DNA of 64,000 nt from Tubulanus polymorphus. Lineage: Eukaryota > Nemertea > Palaeonemertea > Tubulaniformes > Tubulanidae. Shown here in pieces: positions 35,932 to 48,129 of the stretch. Made by a program: the position numbers and the translations under genes. The notes below the pieces were generated by a model. The model was not told the DNA's origin and did no database searches. It was given only the letters and a program-made list of their open reading frames with translations. Position 1 is the stretch's first letter. Each line of letters begins with the position of its first letter. Location: NCBI RefSeq assembly GCF_964204645.1, contig NC_134035.1:5518501-5582500 (forward strand), given 5' to 3'.

Positions 35932-36150
35932 TAAAACTGTCCATCATCGAATCAAATTTCGATTGTTAGTTTGATGGGTCGGTTATTTGGATTCGAAAGA
36001 GTTGATCTAAATTTTTTTTTGTTTTGCTTTATGTCGTTCAGATCTAGGTCTCCCAAACGAACCCTATTAGAGATCCACGAGCTTTGAGGCGTTGCCCGCA
36101 CACTGACTGTGCATAAGGCCATCAGGACTCGAACCCGTTTACCGCTATCT
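35932..36150 (-). mobile_element. SINE, family shared with 54.9-55.3 kb
   Basis: On the minus strand it has a B-box-type GGGTTCGAGTCCTG (36124-36137), a body containing GTGTGCGGGCAACGC, and AATAGGGTTCGTTTGGG. The conserved 3' part AGATCTGAACGACATAAAGC is followed by an A-rich stretch and GATGATGGACAGTTTTA. All these blocks recur in the same order at 54.88-55.29 kb. Confidence 0.7.
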
Positions 36151-37416
36151 TAAAGCACCGATAATGAATGCGTCGCCGATCGAATGAGGCCGCTATGTGT
36201 CGCGAAATCGAAAAGAAGAACAAGAATTGATATATAATTCAATAAGCGTCCGTTTGAAATAAATTCGCACCGTCGAGTTCGTACGATTCGTCACAAAGAA
36301 TTCACAATCATGAATTCCAGCCGGGTGCCACGTTCGGAATGACTTTTTTAAATAGGCGCGCCAATCGAGAGAGACTTTCCCCGTCGTGCGTATAGAGAAA
36401 TTTATTTACCTGGAAACCTGAATGACGAAGTGGTTAAATAGAAAGTCGCTTAATTGAAATTGTCGATTGATGCTGGCTCGAACAAACCGTATCGCAGAAA
36501 CAAATTCGCCAACCGCCGAAACAACCCTCATTAACATATTTCGCTTACCGGATATTAACGATACTAGAAGCTGACAGTAGCCGGCGTTAGTTGCGCTTCG
36601 GTTTGATGGAAGATTTTGGTTAATTACGATCTCGATCGCAGTCTACGTCGTGCAAGATAGGAATAACAAATATTCGAAGGCGGCCTTTGAAACTCTTAGT
36701 TTTTCTTTCAAAAAAAGAGATCGTTCTTGATAACAATCAACGCTATTCATTTCTTCGTTGTCGAAAAACGCGTCCGAAAATCGGGCCCGCTTTTTAGTCA
36801 GTGACCTTGGAGTTATCATTTGACAAATGATTATACGTGCGTGTTACACACTCAGCGAGTGTTAGCTACTTACTTTCTTCCCTATTGATAGAATGTGATA
36901 AACGCATTTATTTCTAGTATACAGAACTGATTATTTCCTTAAAGCTTAAAGGAAATCCCGAGCCAATTAGCCAGCTTGAAAACCGAAAATATATATACGC
37001 GGAGTTTTTAGAAAATAATCTGACGTTTCAAATCGTAATTTTTTTCTATCGCGGTTCTGACGTTCTTGACTTTCAACCTTTTCAAGACAACCGCCATCAG
37101 CCAATTAAATATACCCCGATTCGTCGATCATGGTTCCCGCAGTTACACGAATCAAAAATTCCCAGTTTTTACCAAGTTTTCACGGGTGAGTTTCAGTTTT
37201 TCCAAACGGAAATGAAACAGATACCATCGCGCTATACAGTCAACATACTAGCGGAGACTGGTTGATAAAGGTGGCTCCCAAAGAAAATCGCCGAAGAAAG
37301 TTGTCCTCGGCAAATGCGCAATACGTGAAACGTAAATGAATTTCGCAAATATTTCCCTGATTTGAGAAAATTTTCCAAATTCCCAAATATTTCCAAACTG
37401 GGAATCATCATCTCAC
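36151..37416. other. No recognisable gene
   Basis: No coding or repeat feature was recognised. Confidence 0.4.
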
Positions 37417-39608
37417 AATAAGCCTTTTTACAGTTTCCAGGCGCCATTTTTTTGGGTACCCGCCGGGTCCGCAGTGTTGGATTTTTTGTCCCTATTTTTC
37501 TCCGGTTTAATTTTTTTATTTCGTTCATATCTCTGGATTTGATTAAGATGGAAACAAAGTAGAAATATCGATGAACTCGGCTGATAATAAACTTTTTTAT
37601 GATATCACTCATTTATAAAGTTAATGCAACAATGTGCGCTGGTGAAGTTATAAACATTGATATCGTCTTCCCGATAATTCAACTTGAATTATTGCTCATC
37701 TCATTCAAAAGTTCGTAATTCTTACAAATATTAATCTACATTTTTGAAATTTTCAGGATCAATAGCCATCTATATGTGGTCTTATATACCTTTTACCGTT
37801 TTCAATTATCTTTATTAGTTTTTAAGTAATTACGAGTCAAACTTCCAAAACACGTTTTCCCGGGTCCCCTGGGTGCATCTTTATATCAGGAAATTTCACA
37901 ATTTCACCGGTCCCTACTTTGTTGAAAATCAATTTATTAAGTAACCATGGAAATAAGGGCACCTAGGTTTTTGAAAAATGGTTATTAAAGATATATATTC
38001 TCTAGGATTTGTCAAAATAAACAAAATAACCCAGGTGTTGCTTTAACCAGCTACCTAGGTTCACAACAGATCATTTTGTCCAACGCGTTTCATTCGATTC
38101 CAAAACTGCACGTACGGGTATACGATTGCAAATGTGAAAGTCAGACATTATGTGGCACATGTATGAGGACCACAGTCTCAATGCTGCGTCGCATTGCCGT
38201 CGCAAATTTGCATGGCTACTTACGTGAAGTGGGCTAATACAGACCTTGTGTGATCAAAACTGACTTGGAATTCGTGCCAAATCTCAAAACAACTATCAAA
38301 CACACGAGATCAATTTTGACAGAAAGTAAACGAAAGTTATGTTCCTTACTAATATATTCCAAAGTTCCAATCTTTCCAACACAATCGACTAAGCCAAATA
38401 TATTCAAATTCAATTTGAAACACCTTCCAGCTCTTGTCACGATCAGTAATAAAGATCGAACATCGAACATTCTCAAAAAAGCAAAGCCGATCCAACGGTT
38501 TGCAAGCGTCAAGTTTGACACGGCCGTGGCTGCCTCCATTTGTGTGGAGCTGCTGCTGAAAATTCAAAAATGTAAATCGGGTACCGGTATTTAACTGAAG
38601 ACCGAGTGCTCGCCATTACACCATGGTATTTCTGATGGTTAACTTTTGAGCAACTGGCTCCAGAATCACCTGCCAACGGCCATATTTCATTGATGCAATA
38701 TACTGTGAAACGATATAATATAGACGGGAGATCAATGAAACTGATATGCCTGACACTAAGACTTATTTCGACTTTTTTGACTATCTTAGATGATTGGGAG
38801 AGGGGTCCAAAAATAAGGACATTTTCCGTGGTTTAAGGCTGTGAGTAGGGTGCCCCTCGGTGTTGAAACAAATACATCCAAAACAATTTAATTTGCAAGA
38901 GGATGAGTGTTAGATTTGTAAGTTTTATGCGATCACTGTCTTGACAAAGATGGTAATCTTAATGGGAAGGAGCAGGGGTCCGGACTACCAACCCTCCGAA
39001 CCCGTAGTCTGTCCCTGTGTTACTAGAAATATATCTCTATTTACCATTTTTTTCAAATAACTAGGTGCCCTTGTTTCCATAGTTACTGAAAATTTTGATT
39101 TTAACAATGTAGGACCGGTTAAATTGGCAAATTTCTTGATATAAATATGCACACATGATACTCTAGAAAACGTGTTTTGGAAGTTTGACTTGCAATTACT
39201 TAAAAACTAATAAAGATAATTGAAAACGGTAAAAGGTATATAAGACCACATATAGATGGCTATTGATCCTGAAAATTTCAAAAATGTAGATTAATATTTG
39301 TAAGAATTACGAACTTTTGAATGAGATGAGCAATAATTCAAGTTGAATTATCGGGAAGACGATATCAATGTTTATAACTTCACCAGCGCACATTGTTGCA
39401 TTAACTTTATAAATGAGTGATATCATAAAAAAGTTTATTATCAGCCGAGTTCATCGATATTTTTACTTTGTTTCTATCTTAATCAAATCCAGAGATATGA
39501 ACGAAATAAAAAAATTAAACCGGAGAAAAATAGGGACAAAAAATTCAACAATGCGGACCCGGCGGGTACCCAAAAAAATGGCGCCTGGAAACTGTAAAAA
39601 GGCTTATT
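37417..39608. mobile_element. 2.2-kb element with about 590-bp terminal inverted repeats
   Basis: The arm 37417-38005 is the reverse complement of 39020-39608. The outer 400 bp or so are nearly identical, and the inner part drops to roughly 75-80 percent. Each arm carries the same outward-facing open frame starting MSDIIKKFIISRVHRY, which is a by-product of the repeat. The termini read AATAAGCC...GGCTTATT; a target duplication is not clear. A solo scrap of the same TIR lies at 49667-49722, so this is a family. The superfamily is unassigned. Confidence 0.85.
37985..38594 (+). pseudogene. Interior open frame of the 2.2-kb element, one stop
   Basis: A single plus frame stays open for about 200 codons with only one stop (TAA at 38235-38237). 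The first half contains a Cys cluster of the form C-x-C-x6-C-x2-C (DCKCESQTLCGTC). The second half is basic and ends at TAA about 38592. No transposase motif (DDE, RNase-H-like or helicase) is recognised. It may be the eroded protein of the element or a captured host fragment. Opposite-strand frames of up to 101 codons are present too, so coding status is not secure. Confidence 0.3.
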
Positions 39609-41043
39609 CCCAAGTGTAATTTCTCTGTTCTGTCGGAGCCATGATCGATATAAAGAACTCACGTATACTGTATATTTTTAATCTTTCGAGTTCTATCTTC
39701 CTCATTCTCGTGGCGCTTTTACAAAATACATTTAGAAGCATTTATACGAACGCGGTTAACTGGTATTAGCTCGTCGTTGTCGTCAGCGACGCAAATGGAC
39801 GTCGGAGAAAGACGTCACGGCTCAGCTAGAAAGCGAAAACTAGGAGGAAATTGATCTAAGAAAAGAATTGACGGGAGGTTAAAAATACAGAGGCCTCGGT
39901 ATATCTAACTTCAACTTCGAGTCGATAAAACGCAGGCCCCGTTTAATGATTATTCGATAGTTCCCTTGTTTTCGACCGGCATTTTTACCGATTGAATCGC
40001 GACCGCCGAAATAAAACGTGATTTTTCCGATGTTTTTATGATCGGATCGAAAAATCTCGAACGAGAACCGAGCCGTCAGCCCACGTGCCACGTGCGCTGT
40101 ATACACGTCGCGCGTATGGTGAAACTTGGCAGGAAATGGCGGTTATAAAGACGCGCGGAATGGAGCGGAGACTGATGACGCGTGGTGATTTGTCAACGCG
40201 TATTCCTATATAAGTCTAAGTAGTACTGCGAAGACATCACACAGTAACAGTCAAATTCAGCGCCTACACGCAAGCCAATAACAACTGCCGAGTAACTCGC
40301 ACATAAACGCACGCACACATAGACAGACACGCGCGCGCGTCTCCACGAACGAATGCGGATTAAAATCGCGATAAGTCGTAACCGCTGAGACGAACAGACG
40401 ATCTAAACGGCGACGGCCCGTGGCGGAATAGAAAAAACAAACAAACAAACAAACAAAACAGAAACGAACGCGACTGAATTCACATTTCGAAGCCGTCGAT
40501 AAGAAAAACGGGAACTCGTCAGACAAGATTCATCTGAACAGATTTTTGGAGGTAGGATTTTTGTTAGCTTTTTTTCGTCACTTTTACAGACAGTGTTTTC
40601 TGACGTTACATTTTCATTTGGAGAATGACGTATCGTAGAAACTACGGTAAAGCTGTTGTTGGCGACTTCGGCTTGAAATCTAGATCGCGTACAAAAATGA
40701 TCGTTGATAATAATAATGATGTTGATAATAAAACATGCTTTTATCTAGCGCTATTTTCTAAAAAGACCGATCATTACGAGATCTGGTTTATAGAATCGCG
40801 CATTTTTAACAATACCTTTTAAATGAAATTCTGAAGTATTCCGATGGTAACGATAACGATATACTGCTTAAAAGCGCCGTACAAATATAAATTTCAAAGA
40901 TCTTGACTAAAATTCTAAGAAGTTACTTATCGATCGATAAAAATCTTCTCCCCATGAAAATATTTCAACTGCCGTCGGTTCAAAGAATGAACGGGGTTCA
41001 TTTGGAAGACTTTTCTCCTCCAGAGGCGAGGTATCGAGGAAGA
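39609..41043. other. No coding exon; candidate promoter inside
   Basis: The region contains a TATA-bearing promoter candidate near 40.2 kb, a (CAAA)n microsatellite at 40434-40461 and no recognised coding exon. Confidence 0.4.
40206..40245 (+). promoter_or_regulatory. Candidate TATA promoter
   Basis: CTATATAAGT lies at about 40206-40215 in an otherwise GC- and CpG-richer 200-bp segment. Upstream CACGTG-containing sequence (about 40081-40092, two overlapping CACGTG cores) could be an E-box. A start about 30 bp downstream would begin near CACACAGTAAC. A possible non-coding first exon could run to a weak donor at 40551/40552. No coding exon could be attached, so the gene it would serve is unknown. 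Confidence 0.3.
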
Positions 41044-41180
41044 CCAGTTCCTCAGTTGAGACTTAAGTCCAAAAATGGTCTTAAATTTTAAGACTGGTCT
41101 TAAGTTGTTAGATTGGTTATAGAACTAAAACAGTCTTAAATTGGTCTTAAGCCTAAGCCATGACTATGGAACTGGGCCAG
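41044..41180. mobile_element. Short palindromic element (CCAGTTCC ends)
   Basis: The left part (41044-41067, CCAGTTCCTCAGTTGAGAC..) pairs with the right part (41146-41180, ..GACTATGGAACTGG) over the ends. TCTTAA-rich repeats lie in between. It resembles the palindromic elements at 43.4-43.6 kb in size and in its CCAGTT terminus. Confidence 0.5.
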
Positions 41181-41695
41181 ATAGATATTTCGAAAAATTA
41201 GAAATATCATAATAACATGAAAATCAACTAAAACATACGGATAGAAAGTTTAAAAATCGTGAATTCATTCAATCGTAAATGTATGAGGCACGCCGTTCCG
41301 AACTCTCACTAGCTAGAGATCATCGTCATGTGTGAGATCGAAACTTCGTGTCATTTTTGAAATTTTTGATCGAATTAATTCTCGATTTTTAAACTTCTAA
41401 TCTGTATATAGTGGGTTTCTATCTTATTATCAATGTGTTCTCCTCGTTTGAGTGTGGTTATCCTTTTGACGGTAAAACATAGTTATTCAAATTGCGACAG
41501 ATAAGTAAAATTTCGAAAATGTATGAACTCTGTTTAAACCGAGTCAACAGAACATTGGCTCTCTCTCTCGCTCCTTATCTCTCTCAGCGAGTCGATTTCA
41601 ACAGGTCATATTCATATTATTCACCTTCGGGGCTGGGTGTTATTTGAACGCGATGCGTCTCTCTTTTTCTAGAGTTCTACGCTCAGATCGACGGT

Positions 41696-41726
41696 TATAA
41701 AAATGAGCTCGACGCAGATTATCAAT
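41696..41726 (+). promoter_or_regulatory. Candidate TATA-plus-initiator promoter
   Basis: TATAAAAA (41696-41703) is followed by TCAATTC with its A 28 bp downstream (41724), which is correct spacing for a TATA/initiator pair. No open frame of note follows within 100 bp, so this is a sequence-pattern call only. Confidence 0.25.
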
Positions 41727-43412
41727 TCGAGTGCTTGTTCAAATTAGACATTTGTCGCAAGTTCTTTAATGAACAGCACACATTACTTATAGACGAAAAT
41801 ATAGCACGAATTAGCAAATTAACAAATGAAAGAAAAATAGCGAGATAATGGGACTGTAGTTTTAACCATATTCATAAGAATTGGTAAAAAGCGGAATAAG
41901 ATCATCGAAGTATGACCTAAGCGCACCCGCTCATGTACTTTAAATAAACCTCGGCTGGAAATTGAAATTTAACTTCATTGAAATGTTACATTATTGAACG
42001 ATATAAGAAATATGAGTTAAGGAAGAAAAATGTAACACCAGGATAATAGGGCTATAACGGAGAGACCGAAACAGTCTATCAAGGCCGTATAACCCGAAAT
42101 CGTTTATCTGTAACGTCTTTAGTAGTTGTTTACAACTATACTTAAATTAAAAAAGGTGATACGGAATGAACGGTCGAAATAGCACCGAAATGCGGAACTG
42201 TTAGAAAAAATTGATTTTAAAAATGAGATTTGAAAAAATATCGATGTTATTAGATCCGATTTCACGATGGTTTGTTCTCAAGTTGACTCGAGAACTGCTA
42301 TTTTTTTCAATGGTAGACGATGTTTCATTTTTGCATAAACATCTTTACGGAGCAGTTTGCCTATGCTTTCATCGTTAGAAACTACAATGATGCTGAAACG
42401 TTTAGAAAATTACAAATATCTTTCTAAAGAGAATTTCTGCTGATATTTCATTTGTTCAATTATCACGTCACATGATACGATATTGGAATAAGCAAACCGC
42501 TCCGAAACGCAGTAGAATGCGGTTGGGAAAATTGAGTTATGATAATTATCATTACTTGATCGTTGATTCGGGCTAAACGCTTTAGGGGCGTGGACAAGTT
42601 CCGAGGGTACTACCGTCGAAATGGGGACAAAAATGATTAGTAAACCGAGTCAACGGTATCAAACTGAAAAAACTGAATAATCCTTTCGAAATTCAAAATA
42701 ACGGTCGCGTCGAACCACACGCCTTATGAATCGATCATCAGAATGCTGAGGTCCATTTGCAAATATTAAATGACACCATTTACGTTTGTTAATTATGACC
42801 AGGTGCGAAAGGCGAGTTTCAATGCCGGGTGCGACGTAATTAACAAGTTCGATGATAACATTTCCTTGTGAGTTCGATGATAACATTTCCTTGAACATCA
42901 CGCCTACTAGATATTCGCACCTCCCAAATTTACCTTTCACACTTCATACCCGATATCTTCGTTATGATACCATGGACTTATCCTATAATTTATACATCCG
43001 TACTTAACCGCGAGCTTACTGCTGCTGCTGCTGCGACTGCAGAACAACGAACCGATAGAACATATTAAAATCAACCGTCAAAAATCATTTTCAATATAAC
43101 AAGCAACGATCATTCAACCCGATTTTTCGAGTACGTTCAAAATTATCCGTTGAAAAAGAAATGAAAAATTAGTATTCATGACATTTTCGAACTGGCGCGT
43201 ATTTCAGAAATGATAGTCGTCAGACGATTTGATTTGATAATTCCAGTTCAAAATTCTATTTTTGACATATTGTGAACCAGTTCCACTCAAAGTGGTGAGT
43301 TTAGATTAGGTCATTTTCAACGAGTTTACTCGCGACTCAGTCGAACGTTAGGTAGGAATCTGAGATTCAATGATAGAAAATTCATTATAAGTTTCTTCTT
43401 CTAAATACAACA
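41727..43412. other. No recognisable gene; one short duplication
   Basis: A 25-26 bp unit (AGTTCGATGATAACATTTCC) is tandemly doubled at about 42846-42896. A short CTG run lies near 43018-43034. No coding exon is visible. Confidence 0.4.
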
Positions 43413-43527
43413 GGGGCCAGTTTTATAGACTGGTATTAGCTTTAACCCGGGGGTTAACTCGACTGAAAACGAATTGAGTGAATACCACCGGGTTAAAGTT
43501 AATACCACAGTCTATAAAATCAGCCCC
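43413..43527. mobile_element. 115-bp palindromic MITE (GGGGCCAG ends)
   Basis: GGGGCCAGTTTTATAGACTG... at 43413-43448 is the imperfect reverse complement of 43490-43527. There is almost no interior. It lies five bases from a second palindromic element with similar termini. Confidence 0.8.
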
Positions 43528-43532
43528 AGGGG

Positions 43533-43634
43533 CCCAGTTTCACAAAAAGAATTAACTCTAAATCGATTTGATTTCTTCGTTAATTCAGTTCATCTAAAAT
43601 CGATTTAGGCTTTAATCCTTTTTGTGAAACTGGG
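43533..43634. mobile_element. 102-bp palindromic MITE (CCCAGTTTCACAAAAAG ends)
   Basis: The first 37 bp (43533-43569) pair with the last 38 bp (43597-43634); CCCAGTTTCACAAAAAG is perfect at both ends. Together with the preceding element it makes a two-hairpin array. Confidence 0.85.
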
Positions 43635-45109
43635 TTTCAACACCAGTTCATCTCATTGTGGCCGATCTACGATCCAAAAATAAGAATAAACACACGTATA
43701 TTTACCCAATAGAAAATATTGCGAAAATCACCATATTTACTGAATATTCGAAATACCACCTAAAATTCAACACGAATTTCAAATATCAAAAGATTACGGA
43801 ATCCGGCTGCGACGGTTAATGATATCGGGTTGAGCAGCTTGTTCTGGGCTTATCCCGTCATCTTCAATCGGTTCCGCTTGACGGAACACAATTTTTCCCG
43901 GCGCAGCGAAATTCAATTATTCTCCGCCGAAATCCAATTTCAACGTAGAAAAACTTCCGACGACGATTAAAACGACGATTTTTGTCGGCATAAAGTTATC
44001 CCCGGTCCAATCGCGTTTTCGCGATGGTATAGTGAATATTCCGATCGAAATCATGCTTCCTCCGACATTATTATCATAACGCATAACAAGACGCGAAATG
44101 ATTCGGTGCATTGTCAAACTGGATCCAGTTCCACAGTTGTGGATTAAAATTAACTCGGAGTTAGCTTTTGCCCCTAGGGGCCAGCGTATTATCACCAGGT
44201 GTCGCCGGAACAAGAATTTAGATTAATGCAAATTGGGATGATAGTAACCTAAAAGCGAGTACAGTTAACTTCGCTAAACTCGCAGTAACTGCGGGGACTA
44301 ACGGTAGTCCGATGATCGGGAAAAAAGAACCTATAGGAAATAATTTCGTTTATTTCAGACTCAAGTCAAAAAGGTCGCGTTGGGTTGCTCTATATTATAT
44401 ATACATAAAATAAACCGCACTCAAGAGACGACGGATCTGAATGACATTTGAATAAACTCGATTTTGATATTTTCCGTCGTCTCTCGTTTCAATTGACACC
44501 GAAGCCGTATATAGGCGGGGAAAGTTGTTTCAGATTTAATCTCGCGATGTATATGAAAATAATACGCGCCGAACGTCGACGAATATACGTATCTATATAG
44601 TCGCTATGACCATGTACGACTTCGCGAACTCGGGAAAAAAAACGCTTACAGAAATATCGCTCTCGCGACTCGGACGTAAAACAGAGAAACGAATATTGCC
44701 TTCGTCACGTCTCTGGAGGTTCGATTGTGTCGTATAATGATCGGGGAATATATAGGGAAAAATTTCGGAACCACGATTTGTCTCTTCGTCGGCGATCAGC
44801 TTCATTTCCTAACGACGATATTTCATTAATCACTCGGCTTTACTGTCTTTTCGTTCTACGACCCTAATCATACGTTTACACGCGGGAACATGATACACCA
44901 TTAAAGAGGCATTCGGAGTTTTTGGAGTTAGAGCATTTACGGCCAATTTTCATTGATATATATGTATACATGCACGACGCTAGTTTTTGTTTCAACTATT
45001 TATAAAGCGCAGGCCCGTAGGCGGCCACGTCTTCGATTTTCATGTAAGTGGAACTTTTTGCATCCCGCACAAAATGTCGGTTGCTGGGAATTATACTCGC
45101 GCAGAAAAT
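43635..45109. other. No recognisable gene
   Basis: A short inverted repeat GAGACGACGGA/TCCGTCGTCTC lies at about 44422-44485. A possible partial copy of the GGGGCCAG family lies near 44115-44185. Nothing else stands out. Confidence 0.4.
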
Positions 45110-45440
45110 TTTTTGAAAGTGAGACACAAAGAGAAACAATTTCACAACTACATGTACTAGCACATTTGAGAGGGAAAAGTTTGCCTCTTTTGCCTACAAT
45201 TTTGCCTCAAATCAACTAATTTTGGAAGCATGTCATATTGCGAATGAAAAAGTGTTACTAATGAGTGAACGTTTTTGAAAATTGGGACGCAAACAGAAGC
45301 AATTTCACAACTTCTAGCATATTTGGGAGGGAGAATTTTGCTTCTTTTGCCCACAATTTTGCCTCAAAGCAACTAAGTTTAGAAGCATGTGCAGATTATT
45401 GCGAATAAAAAAGCGTTACTAATGAGTGAATGTTTTGAAA
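45110..45440 (+). repeat. Tandem duplication, about 163-bp unit x2
   Basis: Both copies contain CAATTTCACAACT, GGGAGGGA-like, TTTTGCCTCAAA and TGTTACTAATGAGTGAA-like landmarks in the same order. They differ by about 15 percent and small indels. Confidence 0.85.
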
Positions 45441-46270
45441 TCGATGCTCAAATTTTCTAAAGCCCGGCGTCTGAGCGGAACTTCGACAATGAGCAGGGAG
45501 GGGGATTCGTTCGATCCTCGTTCACGCCTGAAGCGATGAACCGAATAAAACATTCTCGCAAGAAATGCGACCGTGGAAATAGTTCATTTTCATCATCCGT
45601 CGCGACTCTTATCATACAGTCATTATCGCGCGCAGGTCCGGTCGTTTTTACAGCGCTATACTTTTTATGCACGTCTCTTCGACGTCCGGCGAAAACAAAA
45701 ACATAAAACGCGCTGCTCTGATATATATTCATCGTTTTTATGCCCTATTCAAACTTGAATGCGTCGTTTTGCGAGGAGGTGGAGCGCGATAAAAACGCAT
45801 TTCTTACAAGTCTTATCGTTTTTGATATCGATTCACATCAGCTGGTTTATACACAGGCGCAGATTTCCTTTCTGGCCGCGCACATTTTTCAAATAACAAA
45901 TATTTGAACCGGCAAAAAGAAATCGAGCTGTTTTATTAATTCGCGCGTGTCATTTTACATTCTACAACAGACCGCAGTCTCTGACAGTTACCAGTAGAAA
46001 TTTGTTGAATCTAAGGCAGAATATTTGCAGAAATGCAGTAATTTCATCTCTTAGAATAAAACATGTCACAGGTCTTGTGTTCTAAATTCAGATGCCATGA
46101 AATTGCACCTATACTGGCTCCCCCGTGTGAATAATTCCTGGATCTTAATATTTTGATTAATTCAAAAACACTTCCAGTAACATTTCAGAATATTTTTGAA
46201 ACGGCACGACGTGGCTGTCTGATCAATACATCGAAAATCCCAAAATTTATGAAAACCTCAAAAGTTTATA
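45441..46270. other. No recognisable gene
   Basis: No coding or repeat feature was recognised. Confidence 0.4.
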
Positions 46271-46390
46271 AAAAAATATGAGAAATATTTCTGGTGGTTC
46301 CTACCTCCTTGCTTCAGTCTAGAATTACCTTTCTTCTTCATTTTAGACTGAAGAAGGGTGGTAGGAGCCACCCGATATATTTCTAATGTT
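46271..46390. mobile_element. Foldback element with CTGAAGA hairpins in both arms
   Basis: Arms 46281-46320 and 46346-46385 are inverted copies. On the plus strand the right arm has CTGAAGA (46348-46354), one extra base, a perfect GGGTGG/CCACCC stem (46356-46361 and 46368-46373) and GATA. The left arm, read on the minus strand, has the same design ending in GAAATATT. The design is shared with Penelope-end hairpins elsewhere in this window. Confidence 0.6.
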
Positions 46391-48100
46391 TTTCATGAAC
46401 AATATAGATTTTCACCAATATTGTGGTGGGGTTTTACATGCATTGCTCCATCGCGGATATTGTGATCTTACCGTGATCGTAGGTGGCCAGTGTTTGTAGT
46501 CTGAAGGCAATACGGATTCCGTTTTTAAACCCTATGATTAAGACAATGAAAGGCTACGTTGCTCATTCCAAATGGACATTACGGGCTATCCTTTATTTTA
46601 CCAAGCCTGCAATTGACGATTGACCGATTGCAATGATCGCCTAGTAACACAATGCCCACTAGCGAATTACATACTCTCCGAACTGATAGTTTCGTGCGGA
46701 CTATTTATGGTGTGCTCCAGCATCGGTGACACCTCTCAGTAACTGATATTATTACTACCATCGCTAGCACCGGAAGCCTTTATAGTGTGCACGACAGATG
46801 ATAATTCCAGCCCGTTTGTGACGTGGAAGTACGTTAAGTGACCCGCGCAAACCTTTGATAGTCGGATCTTGGAGCAATCATTCGTCAAATGATTACTCCA
46901 AGGATATAGTGTTTCTTATTAATCAGACGCGACATATACAGAATATTCAACGTTTGTAAAGTATCTTACAATCAATATCACACGTGGCAAATAATTTCAC
47001 CTTTTTCCAATTAGATAACTAGATGAAACCGGTATAGATGCGAAAACAAGCCGATGAACGAAACTGTTTGTAACAAATGTAATCCGAGTTTCATTTCATC
47101 TAGATAAAAGTTTTCTTAATAGTTGAGATCATTTCCAGTCTTGAGTATAATTACGTGAACACCAACAATGCAGATGCAAGATACAATAGCTATTGTTTGA
47201 TTCTGACGTTTCTAATGTCACGAAATCTCTGAAAGATGGGTGGAAGTACTCGAAAGGTCAGAATAAAACAATTAACTATTGTTTCTTGAATGTGCATCGT
47301 GGGTGTTCACGCAATAACGGTTTTCTATTCGGTAATCGCATTCTCATTATCTGAAAAAAATGAATTTCATAATACAACAATTCTAAGTTACGTAAAACGA
47401 TGGCCGCGGTCTTCATTCTTATTTACATATCATTTAAATTCGCAGCATCTTTCGATCGACGATTCTGAATAATTAGCAGTGCCGTCCATCAATGCGCGCC
47501 ATCGTGACGTTTTCCGTGACTATTAAGCTATAACGACCTGTCTATTGTTTCTTATACAATTCCGAGGTGTTCGGAGAGTGCGCAGCCTTTGTGAGTAAAG
47601 CGCATCCACCTGCATCGACTATTGAAACCGTTCAGTAGAAGACGATTGGTCACGTCAGCTTTAACAGTTTTCATAAATAATTGAATAGAATATTCGCTCG
47701 CGCTACCGACAGTTCATTAGTCAGTAACTTCACCGCCAACGCTCGGCAGTAGTTTTCTAAATATCAATACAAAACGATGATAAACACAATACGAACAGTT
47801 CCTACCATCATCATCGCATTGAATATTCCAACACAATAATGGTTTAACGGCCACTTTCTGCACGTTTTCGCACAAAAATCCGTTCATTTTTCGAAGTAAC
47901 AAGAGATAAGAATGCATCACTTTGTTGATTCGATTTAAGAAATCAAATATTTCAGAATATATGTCTAAGTTGTAGATCGCCGATAACAATGAGCGCTAAA
48001 TCTTGTCATTAACTGGAGGCTTCATATTGACAGTCAAATGCAAGCGGGTAACTTCGGTTGAAAGTCACAATTGACGGCCATATGACGTCCAATAGAATAG
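46391..48100. other. No recognisable gene
   Basis: No coding exon or repeat was recognised. Confidence 0.4.
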
Positions 48101-48129
48101 ATTCATTAAACATCCAGAGGACAAAAATG

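Noticed and set aside
37232-37612. 126-codon minus frame starting MSDIIKKF
   Set aside because: The same start recurs in the other arm of the long-TIR element facing outward. The frame continues past the element boundary into unrelated flank, so it is not a gene.
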